64,000 nucleotides of DNA. It comes from JAPULR01 sp965238215. Lineage in GTDB: Bacteria; Chloroflexota; Dehalococcoidia; Lucifugimonadales; GCA-2712585. Under the pieces are notes generated by a model. It worked only from the letters and a program-made list of their open reading frames with translations, had not been told where the DNA came from and ran no database searches. The stretch's first letter is position 1, and every line of letters begins with the position of its first letter. The DNA is taken from contig OZ250180.1 of the NCBI GenBank assembly GCA_965238215.1, forward strand, positions 372,001 through 436,000, given 5' to 3'. Both the position numbers and the translations under genes were made by a program. Shown here piece after piece: positions 28,092 through 37,272 of this stretch.

Positions 28092-29852
28092 ATGAAGCTG
28101 CAATGGTCTATGCACCGAAGCGCATCCTATCTATTAGGTGCTCTGATAATTCTAACCGTGCTCATTGTGGCCTGCGCCGACGATGCTGCCCCTACCCCTA
28201 CAGTTGGCCCGGAGGCAACTGCCACCCCTACGCCAACTCCAACGTCACAACCTGCTGAATTGGAGCTTCAACGGCTGAAGTTAGCTTCGGCGCCCTTGAG
28301 CTATGACACCAACTTCACCTGGCTCCAGGGCCGCAGCGGCCAAGTGGATAAAAGGCCGGCCCAGGAGTTCCTTATTGGCACCGAACCAAGCACCAGCGCC
28401 TATATCCCCGAACTTGCCGTGGCGTGGGAGACCTCTCCCGATGCCAAGAACTGGACCGTAACCCTCCGTGAAGGAATCCCATACCACGAGGATCAGTGGG
28501 GTACTTTCAGAGCTGCGGATGTACGCCACGCCGTCTTCCTTCTTACCCAGCCTGAGGCTATTCAAAGTAGTTCCGGTAAGTGGCGCACACAGATGGGCAT
28601 AGATAAGGAAACGGATACGATAGAATCGGTAGAAGCCATAGTAGAAGATAAGATTGAGATTGTAGACGATCATAAAGTCATATTCCATCTGGAGGTAGCG
28701 GTCCCGGAATTTTTTGACACCATCTCCGGGACATCAGACCTGGTGATGGAGAGCAAAGCTCGGTGGGACGCCGGAGGCAAAGAGTTGTATGGGACCAGGG
28801 TGATAGGGACAGGTGCCTTTGAGTTCATCGAACGAAAGCCAAGTGAACACGTCCTCTACAGACGCCTAGAGAGCCACTGGCGTAAGACCCCGGAGTACAA
28901 GGAGCTACAGTTTATCTGGGTACCTGAAAACGCGACTCGATTGGCCATGTTGGTAAATGGAGAGGTGCACATAGCTGGAGTGCCCCGTGCGGTCCAGAAG
29001 GAGGCTGAGGACAGGGGTATGAAGGTTGTTTCCAGTACCCTGCCAGCCTTTCAACTAATGTGGATGTTTGGTGGGCTATACTTCGGTGGGGATGGCAAAC
29101 TCGATCCTGAAGTGCCCTTCGTCAATAAAGATGTCAGGCGGGCCATGAGTATGGCTATTAACCGCCAAGAGATCACGGAGAAATTCCTGTCCGGGAGAAC
29201 AGAGCCACTCAGGGTAGTGGGGTACCATCCCGTCCTTGACGAAAATTACTGGCCTGGAATATATAACCCCGAATGGGATAGCCGCTTCGATGAGCAATAC
29301 GGGTACAACCCCACCATGGCTAAAGAATTGCTTGCTCAGGCAGGATACGCCGACGGATTCGAATTTCCCATGTTCATCTTCAAATCGGGTGTGCTCCCGT
29401 CGTTCCCAGATATATCGGAGGCTGTGGCCCAATACTGGCAGGCTATAGGTTTAAAGCCAATAATAGAGGAGGTGGAATTCTCCAGGATTCGCCAGGGATA
29501 CAAGGCAAAAGAGATGCACGGTATCTCTTGGGGGATGACCGGCGGTCGGATAGATACATTGTTCCACCTGCAGGTATACAACAAAACCGAGAAGTCCGTA
29601 GTGCATGTCTACGAGCATTCTTTCATAGATGGAAACCTTGAGCAGATGGACACCGTTGTGGACAGTGGGGAAAGGGCCATACTTTTGAGGGAGATTGGTG
29701 ACCATAAGTTCGCCGAATTCGCTGAAATCCCGATGTACTGGATGCGAGCTGAAATAATGGTCAATCCCAAGTATATAGCCGAATACGTGTTCCCTGGTAC
29801 TGTTACCGGTATCTACTCACACCTGGAGTTCATAAAAATAACACCACAATAG
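28092..29852 (+). CDS. ABC transporter substrate-binding lipoprotein, family 5
   Basis: 586 aa. Signal peptide with lipobox LIVAC, a Thr/Pro tether (ATPTPTPTSQP) shorter than in the other paralogues, then an SBP_bac_5 domain. The domain includes WTVTLREGIPYHEDQWGTFR, GTGAFEFIERKPSEHVLYR, VRRAMSMAINRQEI and YNPTMAKELLAQAGYADGF. The ATG follows AGGAGG. No permease genes are nearby. An amidase fragment lies upstream on the same strand, and the paralogues at 59.7-63.6 kb also neighbour an amidase. This hints at an old binding-protein/amidase module for amide or peptide uptake. Confidence 0.9.
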   Translation: MKLQWSMHRSASYLLGALIILTVLIVACADDAAPTPTVGPEATATPTPTPTSQPAELELQRLKLASAPLSYDTNFTWLQGRSGQVDKRPAQEFLIGTEPSTSAYIPELAVAWETSPDAKNWTVTLREGIPYHEDQWGTFRAADVRHAVFLLTQPEAIQSSSGKWRTQMGIDKETDTIESVEAIVEDKIEIVDDHKVIFHLEVAVPEFFDTISGTSDLVMESKARWDAGGKELYGTRVIGTGAFEFIERKPSEHVLYRRLESHWRKTPEYKELQFIWVPENATRLAMLVNGEVHIAGVPRAVQKEAEDRGMKVVSSTLPAFQLMWMFGGLYFGGDGKLDPEVPFVNKDVRRAMSMAINRQEITEKFLSGRTEPLRVVGYHPVLDENYWPGIYNPEWDSRFDEQYGYNPTMAKELLAQAGYADGFEFPMFIFKSGVLPSFPDISEAVAQYWQAIGLKPIIEEVEFSRIRQGYKAKEMHGISWGMTGGRIDTLFHLQVYNKTEKSVVHVYEHSFIDGNLEQMDTVVDSGERAILLREIGDHKFAEFAEIPMYWMRAEIMVNPKYIAEYVFPGTVTGIYSHLEFIKITPQ

Positions 29853-30519
29853 ACTCTTACCTGCGGTTAGAAAACTTTGCGATGGCTCGGCATTGGGACA
29901 CGTTCCCCGTTGACGAATTTGACTGAGTCAGATTAGCGGGCTTTTGTATTGGACTTCTCTGTCAGCCTGTGACTTAGACCATATGGCTATGGCGAGGATT
30001 ATGTAAGTAAGCTCCGTAGCCTGCTAGCGGCAGTCAGAGACTGTCTTCCCTCTAGAATCTGGGATTGCCTAGCTGAGTTGCCGCTGGCCCTACTCTTCGC
30101 CAGTGTCCAATCGACCTCATTAGCCCAACCGGTTTCACTTAACTCCGCCGTCGAAAGAGGCTAATAATTGAATCAAGGGTTGCCGTGAAGCGCCAGGAAA
30201 CAGATAACATCCAAGAAGTACGACTGTGAGCGAGTGTAAGACGAGTTCTTAACATTATCTTGCCTGCTGCTCGGAATACACCCCAAGCGGAAACCGGGCC
30301 ATCCAATCAAAGACCCGGGCTAGGGTCCAGAGGTCTATTCGTATTGTTCTAGAATATCCAAAGAATTTCCTTGAAGGAGAGACTGGGCTTTCGCGCCGCC
30401 TAAAGAAAATATGAAAAGGCCGGGCTACTTAATCCAAAGGTGGTGAAAGTGATTTAGGGGTTGAGCGGAAAAGAGCGTCACTAAGAGCTAGAGCTGACTC
30501 TAGGGGGGAGTTCTAGCAT
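29853..30519. other. Intergenic region, nothing recognised
   Basis: 667 bases without a supported gene, RNA or clear terminator. Many stops in all frames and an AT content higher than in the genes. GGGGGGAG about 11 bases before 30520 can serve as the ribosome site of the next gene. Confidence 0.35.
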
Positions 30520-31443
30520 ATGAAGAGGTGCAACGTGGGAACCATCGAAGATATTCTATTCGTCCCCCGGGACATGAGGATTGGTGCCGTCCGAGAGCAC
30601 CTTCCCGAGAATTTCTGTACAGTGGCGGCCTCTGGCATTCTTGAACACCCAGGCCGTGCCTTTATCCTCACTGGATTCTATATTCCCGTGCCTTACATGT
30701 ATCCGTTCCCCCCAGGGGGGACAGTGGAAACCGACGGCCCGCCCGGTGCCTATGCCGTGGGGGAGGCCCTCCGCTCCATCGGATACGAGGTGACATACGT
30801 CACGGATCGCTATTGCACCTTCTGCTTCGAGGGCGTCTCAGGTGCTGAGGACCTCGTCAAGTTTCCTATCGCCGACTCTGCCACCAGTGAGCAGTTCGCC
30901 AAGAACCTGTTGGCCGAGAAGAAGCCGTCCGTAGTGGTCGTCATTGAACGGTGTGGTGTGAATGAGAAGGGTCGTTATCTGTTCGATGGACATAGCTCCA
31001 CACGAGGTGATTTTGCCACACGAGCGTGGGATGTCACCGACCGCACCGCAAAGCTGGACTTTCTGATGATCAATCATCCTCACACCGTCGGAATTGGGGA
31101 TGGAGGCAACGAGATGGGAACAGGAAACTTGGCACCGTGGACACGCGAGATTCTGCCTACCGGCGAGCCCTCCATCACCCGCTCCACCTGGCCTGTCATC
31201 GCCAGTGTGTCTAACTGGGGGGCTTATGGACTGGTGGCCGCTCTGTCGTTGCAGACGAGGCGCAACCTACTGCCAACTGTCGATGCCGCCAAGGCATTCA
31301 TACGGCTCATAGTGGATAGGGGAGCGGTGGATGGCAACGGTCAGAGCGGATACACGGTTGACGGATACACCCTTGAGGAGAACGCTGCCATCTTACAGAA
31401 GTTGCGGGCCGTACTGGAGTGGGAAGGGGTAACCTCCACCTGA
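30520..31443 (+). CDS. D-glutamate cyclase-like protein (DUF4392)
   Basis: 307 aa. The family signature GIGDGGNEMGTGN is near residue 190, preceded by the N-terminal block RAFILTGFYIP...TVETDGPPGAYAVGEALR typical of DUF4392. In animals this domain forms D-glutamate cyclase, which converts D-glutamate to 5-oxo-D-proline. Bacterial members are less studied, so the reaction is an inference from family membership. A truncated second copy lies at 39893-40268. Neighbouring binding lipoproteins and amidase remnants would fit amino-acid or peptide scavenging. Confidence 0.8.
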   Translation: MKRCNVGTIEDILFVPRDMRIGAVREHLPENFCTVAASGILEHPGRAFILTGFYIPVPYMYPFPPGGTVETDGPPGAYAVGEALRSIGYEVTYVTDRYCTFCFEGVSGAEDLVKFPIADSATSEQFAKNLLAEKKPSVVVVIERCGVNEKGRYLFDGHSSTRGDFATRAWDVTDRTAKLDFLMINHPHTVGIGDGGNEMGTGNLAPWTREILPTGEPSITRSTWPVIASVSNWGAYGLVAALSLQTRRNLLPTVDAAKAFIRLIVDRGAVDGNGQSGYTVDGYTLEENAAILQKLRAVLEWEGVTST

Positions 31444-31605
31444 AAACTGGGTCCGCTCCGGCCATCCTGCCAGCCATTAGCTGGAACTGAGCCGCTTATG
31501 AGAGCACCGGTAGCATCATCTTGGTTAGCAACGGCGCATGTTGGCAACCGGCAAAATAGGGACACTTACAGAGCCGAGAGGTCAGGTGTCAAGTGTGTTG
31601 ATGTT

Positions 31606-31757
31606 CTACGATAAAGTCAGTTTCTCCGAATAGAATTCATCCACACTCTCGATAATGGCTTCCAAGAGCTTCCCCGTAGGGGAGTCACCGGCCTGCTCGG
31701 TAATGGAGATCACGCGGATGCCCCGCCGCCTGAGCATTGATTTGAAGGCGCTAGCAT
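31606..31757 (-). pseudogene. Serine recombinase fragment
   Basis: About 50 residues, AFKSMLRRRGIRVISITEQA, then DSPTGKLLEAIIESVDEFYS. They match the resolvase-domain helix region of large serine recombinases (KVISITE...DSPTGRLLEGIIEAIDEFYS). The catalytic Ser region and the DNA-binding part are both gone. It abuts the hsdM remnant, which starts on the opposite strand at about 31741, giving a sharp junction between unrelated fragments. Confidence 0.75.
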
Positions 31758-32136
31758 CCCCGTCGCCATCTGCGTCCTCAACAAGGCCAAGGCTGCCGAG
31801 CGGCGTGGCCGTGTGCTGTTCGTGGATGCCGCCCAGGAAGGAAATTTTCGTCAGGGTAAGGCGCAGAACTTCATCGACCGGGAGCACATAGATGAGATAG
31901 TCTAGGCCTACAACGCCTTTGAGGACGTTGAACGATTCGCACGCGTGGCAGACATGGAAGAGATCCAGGACAACGACTTCAACCTGAACATCAGCCGCTA
32001 CGTGGACACCACCGAACCTATCGTGGTAATAAGCGTTGAGGACGCCCTGGCGCAGCTTAGGGAGACGGAGCGGAAGCGAGACGACGCCTTGGCGAAGATG
32101 AACAGCCTCCTCGCGGAGTTGGGATTTTCCAACTAA
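31741..32136 (+). pseudogene. hsdM: hsdM 3' fragment (type I restriction methyltransferase)
   Basis: Reads IPVAICVLNKAKAAERRGRV, then FVDAAQ...NFIDREHIDEIV, an in-frame TAG at about 31903, and then AYNAFEDVERFARVADMEEI, NDFNLNISRYVDT and a coiled-coil C-terminus. This is the last quarter of HsdM. The SAM-binding and NPPF catalytic motifs are missing. An Phd/PIN pair and hsdS follow in the order seen in many type I operons. Confidence 0.85.
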
Positions 32137-32205
32137 CCTCTAACATGACCAAGGTCATAACCATGCTACAGTAATGGTCACATTCAAATGCGAAAGGAAG
32201 AAGTT

Positions 32206-32478
32206 ATGGCGACGGACGGCGGCGGGACCAGGACCATGAAGGCGTCGGAGTTCAAAGCGAAGTGCCGCCAACTCATGGATGAGGTGGCGGAGAGCGGGGA
32301 GGAGATAATCATCACCAAGTATGGACGGCCCGTATCCAAGCTGACCCCCTACAGAAAGAAGCCCAAAACTCCCTTCGGCATAGACAAAGGCCGCATCAAG
32401 ATCCTTGGCGACATAGTATCTCCGATGCCCCACGAGTGGTTCGAGGACTCCGACGACTCTAGGAAGGAGCTGTTTTGA
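32206..32478 (+). CDS. Phd/YefM-type antitoxin
   Basis: 90 aa from the ATG at 32206, chosen because AAGGAAG lies just upstream; an in-frame ATG at 32188 lacks one. The Phd fold is clear: MKASEFKAKCRQLMDEV, then GEEIIITKYGRPVSKLTPY. The N-terminal part binds operator DNA and the C-terminal tail (GIDKGRIKILGDIVSPMPHE) neutralises the toxin. Its stop TGA overlaps the toxin TTG start. Probably autoregulated together with the toxin. Confidence 0.9.
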   Translation: MATDGGGTRTMKASEFKAKCRQLMDEVAESGEEIIITKYGRPVSKLTPYRKKPKTPFGIDKGRIKILGDIVSPMPHEWFEDSDDSRKELF

Positions 32479-32873
32479 TACTCCTGGACACCCACGTCTT
32501 AGCCTGGTTTCGATCTGGAGACCAGCGCTTGGGCCCAGGTGCCAAACGGGAGATTGCCAATGCTCTGGAGCAAGATAACGCCGCGGTGTCCGCCATATCC
32601 TTCTGGGAGGTTGGTATGAGGGTGCAAAAGGGGCAGATCAACGTGGGTCTCCCATTAGACGCATGGCGCATTGCCCTCTTTGAAGGCGGTCTCATCGAAA
32701 TTCCCGTAGATGGCGGCATAGCGGTAAGGGCCGGTTTGCTGACGGACCTTTACGGCGACCCGACCGACCGCATCATCGTCGCAACCGCTCTACAGGGTCA
32801 TCGACTCGTAACGGCCGATAGTCGCATTCTCGACTGGAGCGGAAACCTCGACCGGCTGGACGCCCGGTTGTAG
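32475..32873 (+). CDS. PIN-domain toxin (VapC-type ribonuclease)
   Basis: 132 aa, start TTG at 32475 overlapping the antitoxin stop. The acidic residues of the PIN active site are present: LLDTHVLAW (Asp), ISFWEVGM (Glu), DLYGDPTDRIIVATA (Asp pair) and LVTADSRI (Asp). PIN toxins cleave RNA, commonly tRNA, and are held in check by the partner antitoxin. The pair sits between hsdM and hsdS remnants. Both toxin genes are intact while the restriction genes around them are broken. Confidence 0.92.
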   Translation: MILLDTHVLAWFRSGDQRLGPGAKREIANALEQDNAAVSAISFWEVGMRVQKGQINVGLPLDAWRIALFEGGLIEIPVDGGIAVRAGLLTDLYGDPTDRIIVATALQGHRLVTADSRILDWSGNLDRLDARL

Positions 32874-34123
32874 TGGCTGCATCCAGCAATATGACTGACA
32901 AGGCAAAAATCCCGGACGGCTGGCGGCTTGTGCGCCTGGGGGATGTGGCGGAAGTTCTGATGGGGCAATCTCCGCCCGGTGATACAGTGAAGGAGTGGAA
33001 TGGTGGCTTAGATTATTACGGAGGCTTGCCATTCATTCAAGGAAACGCTGAATTCGGTACCAGAGCACCTAAACCCCTAAAATGGTGCGTCCAGCCGTTG
33101 AAAGTAGCAAAGTCCGGTGACATTTAATTAGCGTAAGGGCTCCTGTAGGTGAAACAAATCGCGCCGACCGATCGCTTTGCATTGGCCGAGGGTTGGCCGC
33201 AATTAGATTCCTTGAATCTAGTAGAGCCTTTGGTTGGCATATTGTGAATCATAGGAAACGTGCATTAGAACGACTAACGCAGGGTAGTACCTTTCCAGCA
33301 ATCGGTGGTGAAACCCTACGTTCTCTGCCCGTCCTCCTCCCACCTCTGCCAGAGCAGCGGGCCATCGCCGAGGTGCTGGATTCTATAGACGAGACAATTG
33401 AGCGCAACGAGGCCGTTGTTGCCGCCACGGAGCGCCTGCGCGACGCCCTGCTTCACCGGCTGCTGACCCGCGGCGTACCCGGCTGGCACTCGGAGTGGTG
33501 GGATGCCCGGGGCCTCGGCAGAATCCCCGCCTCCTGGGACGTGGTGCGGCTGGGGAGGTGGCAGAATCGATCACAAGCGGCTCCAGGGGATGGTCCCGGT
33601 ATTTCCGCTCAAACGGAGCTTTTTTGTGAGAAGCCAGAACATTACAAGCAGTGGAATTGACCGCACTGACGCTATTTTTGTAGATCCCCCCGACGATGGT
33701 GAAGCTGAGCGGACTCGAATACGTCAGGGAGACCTTCTTATCTCTATCACCGGTGAACCGGGGAAAACTACTATAGCGCGCCAAGACATTGGACAAGCGT
33801 TTGTAAGCCAACATGTTGCTCTGGTTAGGCTCCGTGACCGCCAGTTGAGTTGCTTTGCAAGCAGGTTCTTACAAGGCCAGAAAGGTCAGGAGCAGTTAAG
33901 TCGAATGGCTTATGGTCAAACCAGACCAAGCTTAAGTTTACTGAACATCGGCGAAGTAAGAATCGCCCGGCCGTTGCCGTCGGAAGGAAATATAATTGTC
34001 CAAATCCTGGAAAGCGTTGACGAAGCGATAGATCGCGGCGAAAAGGAAACGGAAATGCTACAATCGCTAAAAGCATCCGCCGCAGATGCGCTGCTCACGG
34101 GGCGGGTGCGGGTGCGGGTGTAA
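32873..34123 (+). pseudogene. hsdS: hsdS (type I restriction specificity subunit) with three one-base deletions
   Basis: Starts at GTG 32873 (or ATG 32891). It has two target recognition domains separated by conserved spacers: PDGWRLVRLGDVAEVLMGQS, PPLPEQRAIAEVLDSIDETI, then IPASWDVVRLG and ITSGSRGWSRYF, ending LESVDEAIDRGEKETEML. The frame breaks at 33123 (T3 where T4 restores GDILISVRAPVG), near 33554 (G4 where G5 restores RLGEVAES) and near 33617 (T6 where T7 restores GAFFVRSQN). All three are single-base losses in homopolymers and all shift in the same direction. No functional HsdS can be made as written. Confidence 0.85.
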
Positions 34124-34136
34124 GTGGAGGACCAAA

Positions 34137-34790
34137 TTGACTAATCCGAACGACAATATCCGCCAGCAGATGTTGCAGTACTTCTACGATCGCAATCAAA
34201 ACGCTACTAGCGAGAAAGGGAAGCGTGGGTCGCACATAAGAATATCGGACGTGAAGAAGGAACTGAAAACCTTACACGGTCTCAACCAACAACAGGTAAT
34301 GGCGCAACTGAACTATCTCATCAGCAGTGAGTGGGTGGCGAAGGTCTCCGAGGAACGGACGTTTACAACTAGAGCGGGGACCCAACAGCCGAGCCGAAGC
34401 GAATGGTATGTGGTCACAGCGAAGGGAATTGACCGGATAGAGGGGTTATCATCCGAATTTATGCGGCAAAGCCCATATTCGAACGTGAACATCACCGCCG
34501 TAAACAGCGCTGTTCAACTGGGCAATGGCAATGTAGTGAGAGAGTCCTTCGTTAGTCTCGCGAAGGAACTGGAGCAACTTCGTCAAGCCATTACTACATC
34601 AGACATGTCAGAGGAAGAGAAAGTGGAAGCCATTGCCGATATTGAGACCATTAACGGCCAGTTGGCCAAGCCTAAGCCAAACAAATCTATTGTCAAGATG
34701 GCTTGGGATGCCATTACAAGCAGCAGGGCAGCTTCATTAATTCAAGCTGGGTGTGGCATTGTGAAAGCCATCGAAGGGATCACCGGGTGA
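34137..34790 (+). CDS. Unrecognised protein between hsdS and hsdR remnants
   Basis: 217 aa from TTG at 34137, supported by AAGTGGAGG six bases upstream. Residues 1-110 look like a winged-helix unit (IRISDVKKELKTLHGLNQQQ, LNYLISSEWVAKVSEERTF, EWYVVTAKGIDRIEGLSSEF). A polar Asn-rich linker (SNVNITAVNSAVQLGNGN) leads to a charged helical part (LAKELEQLRQAI, MSEEEKVEAIADIETI) and a weakly hydrophobic C-terminus (AGCGIVKAIEGITG). Similar Asn-rich/helical tails occur in uncharacterised proteins near defence genes. Unlike its neighbours it is intact, suggesting a selected role, perhaps an accessory defence protein. Function unknown. Confidence 0.7.
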   Translation: MTNPNDNIRQQMLQYFYDRNQNATSEKGKRGSHIRISDVKKELKTLHGLNQQQVMAQLNYLISSEWVAKVSEERTFTTRAGTQQPSRSEWYVVTAKGIDRIEGLSSEFMRQSPYSNVNITAVNSAVQLGNGNVVRESFVSLAKELEQLRQAITTSDMSEEEKVEAIADIETINGQLAKPKPNKSIVKMAWDAITSSRAASLIQAGCGIVKAIEGITG

Positions 34791-34841
34791 CTGGTGAAAC
34801 CATCCCTTTCAATCACTTTGACAATAGGAATTGCCTAACCC

Positions 34842-35051
34842 ATGACCTCCCCCGCCAAGCTCAACGAATACAACCACGCTGAGAGGCCCGCCCTCGATCT
34901 GCTGGAGCAGTTGGGCTGGACCTGCGTGCCGCGCGATGCGCTGGCGGCGGAGCTCGGAGATGAGCGGGAGGTGCTGCTGAAGCGGTCCAATGGGTCGAGC
35001 ATCGAGGTCCCTCCCAATCATGATGCTCACCCCATCTTATTCGCCACCTAG
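34842..35051 (+). pseudogene. hsdR: hsdR 5' fragment (type I restriction endonuclease)
   Basis: MTSPAKLNEYNHAERPALDL, LEQLGWTCVPRDAL, DEREVLLK is the start of an HsdR subunit, which should run for about 1000 residues. Homology ends near 34985 and the frame closes at 35051. The nuclease motif and the helicase domains are missing. With hsdM' and the broken hsdS it completes a dead type I system in the order hsdM-TA-hsdS-X-hsdR. Confidence 0.8.
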
Positions 35052-35076
35052 CCCGGTCTTTTTCAACAGATCGTTC

Positions 35077-35091
35077 GCGCCGCCCTTGACA
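35077..35091. repeat. 15-mer GCGCCGCCCTTGACA, copy 2
   Basis: Identical to 387-401 and 42433-42447. It lies at the 3' end of the minus-strand surface-protein remnant. Confidence 0.6.
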
Positions 35092-35148
35092 GGTTTCGCC
35101 GGTGGCGTCTCTCTCGCCTTCTGCCTTGCTCCCTGCGTGGGGCTCTCA

Positions 35149-36110
35149 TCAGTTCGGAAGTTTCTTCGTGATGCTGATCCAGTAGATGCCGGTCCGGTCG
35201 GTGCCCTCTGTTCCCACGGCGATGTAGTACTTTCCGGTGCTGGGCGCCTCCCAGTTGGTGACGAAGACTTTCTTCCCTGCAGCGCCGGTGCTGGTAGGTG
35301 CCGGTGCCGTTGTCACCCGAGCTGACCTCGATGTTGTAGAAGCGGTACTCGTTCTTCTTGAAGCCGACGATGGCGTTGTTGCCATGGCCCCTGTCGTTGC
35401 CGGTGGCGTAGACGTTCTGCCTAAAGTTCCCCTTGGCGTTCCAGGTAGCGATGACGTCGGGGTTGGCCAGAGTGAGGTTCGAGTGTTCTTCGACGCCCAG
35501 CATGTCCCGGTCGTCCACCCCGATGGCCTCGATCAGGTATCTCTTGTAGGGGTCGAGCCTGATCTTGTGGAAGTTGGTCTCGCCTGCCTGGGTGATCTCA
35601 CCGGAAATCGTCGGCTGGCCGGTGGCGGCGATATCGTTCGCAACGAGCTTCACGGAGACGGTATTTCCCTCAGCCCAACTCAGATTGGCGTTATTCCACA
35701 TCCAGTTACTCTTGTTGTTGATCGTTTCAGAGTTGGCGTCCCCAATGAAGTAGGACACACCGTCAATCACCAGTGTCAGTCCCTGTGTGGCGGCAGTGGC
35801 CCTGGTATTGAACTCGAATTCCAAGGTTCCGTTACTCCTGCGATTGATCTTCTTGACCTCGTAGTTCGTACCGTCATCGGTGAAGTCGTCGTCGTCCAAC
35901 GTGTTCGAGTCGCTGCATTTTCTGTTCCCAGTCGAGGTGTTGTCACAGCCCAACCGTGCGGGGTCACCGGCGAATGTTATTCTTACAGTCAGGGTGGCCG
36001 ACCACACCTAGGCCGGCGCCGGCGCCCGCAGGGGTAGGGGAAGGGCCAGGGCCAGGAGCGCGGGGCGAAGACGGCGAGGAACACGGTCGTCAGGCTGCGC
36101 GCCGCGAGGG
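35149..36110 (-). pseudogene. Broken exported adhesin-like protein
   Basis: Minus strand. A signal peptide (SLTTVFLAVFAP, then LLALALPLPLRAPAPA after a shift) is followed directly by an in-frame TAG and then VWSATLTVRITFAGD. That junction would be the mature N-terminus. The body has an Asp-rich region (TLDDDDFTDDGTNYEV) and a bacterial pre-peptidase-like C-terminal domain (QPTISGEITQAGETNFHKI, YRFYNIEVSSGDNGTGTYQ). The frame is lost near 35290 and the true end (FVTNWEAPSTGKYYIAVG...ITKKLPN) is in another frame ending at 35149. Two frameshifts and the amber codon make it a pseudogene. Confidence 0.65.
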
Positions 36111-36502
36111 ACCGGACGCGCAAACGCGCCGTCCGCCCCGGCTCAACTCTTATGCCGGCATCAACACCCGTGTCAAGCTGTCCGCGTGGTGGCATTCAGA
36201 ACCATCCTTCTTGCATATAGCATGTAAAGAGTCAAAAAGCCTAGGAAGTTAACCTAAACCTGGTCGCGCGAGCTGAGACCTTGTTACTCTCCTGTAGGTC
36301 CAACAACCGCTCAGGGTATCTTTCCTGTTGACTTACCCTCGGCATGAGTAACCTCATACCCCGTGATTTCCTTGTCTCCGACAAGTGCCAAATGCCTCAT
36401 TACATGGGAGCAATTACCCTGCCACAGGAACATCAACTACCCTTCTGAAAGGAATGCGCACGCTTATCTTCCACGTACCCCACGGTCCAGCGTGCTTGTT
36501 GG
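36111..36502. other. Intergenic region, nothing recognised
   Basis: Upstream of the broken adhesin-like gene. No coding signal, RNA or hairpin I can support. Confidence 0.3.
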
Positions 36503-36733
36503 ATGCCGGGCCTCCAACCCGAGCTGACCCCGAGGGAGTGTGAGATACTCATCTCCTTTGCACGGGGCATGCACTATGCTTGGATTGACGAGGCGAGGTG
36601 GATTAAGCCCGTCGCCGCTCGGAACGCCATCTACGGCATCCAGCAAAAGTTGAAGGTCGGTACGATGCATGGATTGGTGCCTTGGTGCATGCTAAGCGGA
36701 CTGCTGGGTGACCAGCCACACGGACCACTCTAG
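36503..36733 (+). pseudogene. LuxR-type HTH domain remnant
   Basis: 76 aa. ELTPRECEILISFARGM, then AARNAIYGIQQKLKVGT and LVPWCMLSGLLGD match the C-terminal DNA-binding domain of LuxR/NarL regulators (LTPREREIL...TVRNAIYGIQRKLGVGT...VVWAVRNGLL). Conserved positions are altered (AWIDEARW where AEIAEARG is usual) and no sensor or receiver domain precedes it. Probably a leftover of a larger regulator; a free-standing HTH protein is possible. Confidence 0.6.
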
Positions 36734-37272
36734 AGGTCATGCTCCTCCGGATGATCTCTGAAGAGAAGGTCAATCGCTGACTCCGGCTGGCGACAGCGGA
36801 ATAGGCACGGGCGACATTTGCCGCCGCCCATGCCATCCTGTTGTAATCATGCGACAGCAGCCTTTGGTGAGACTCCCAGGCCCAGCCATATCTCAAAAAT
36901 GGTACCGTCTACCGTCCAATTAGGCCCACACTTTCATGCTTGGAGCCATGCAAGAGTCGAATTCGCTAATCTAGGACAAAGTCAGCGATATCGGTCCGAA
37001 CGGTGCTATTGTCCCGGATAGAAAAACCGTCTCCCAGCAGCGGCGCTCAACCAGAACTCGCACTTGGCACATCTCCACTCTCGCCCATTGCGGCCTTTTT
37101 CCCGTCCAACTCCCCGGGGCGGCCTCATCTCGCAGTGGTTCCCAAGAAATAATGGGTAATATTGTTGATCCTGAGGGTGTTTCGCGTAGTCTCCCCAATA
37201 AGTCTGGGCAACTAGGACTGAAGTGAGTTTGAGCTCCCCACAGGTGTCTCAGGGGGTACAGGGAACACTTCC
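36734..37272. other. Intergenic region with repeat E
   Basis: Contains repeat E copy 4 (36881-36970). No gene or terminator supported downstream of the LLM gene. Confidence 0.35.
36881..36970. repeat. Dispersed intergenic repeat E, copy 4
   Basis: CCCAGCCATATCTCAAAAAT, GTCTACCGTCCAATTAGGCC, CACACTTTCATGCTTGGAGC and GAGTCGAATTC. Best match to copy 3 at 17265-17350. Confidence 0.6.

Noticed and set aside
33123..33622. Programmed frameshifting in hsdS
   Set aside because: Three separate one-base losses without slippery heptamers or downstream structures; decay or read error is simpler.
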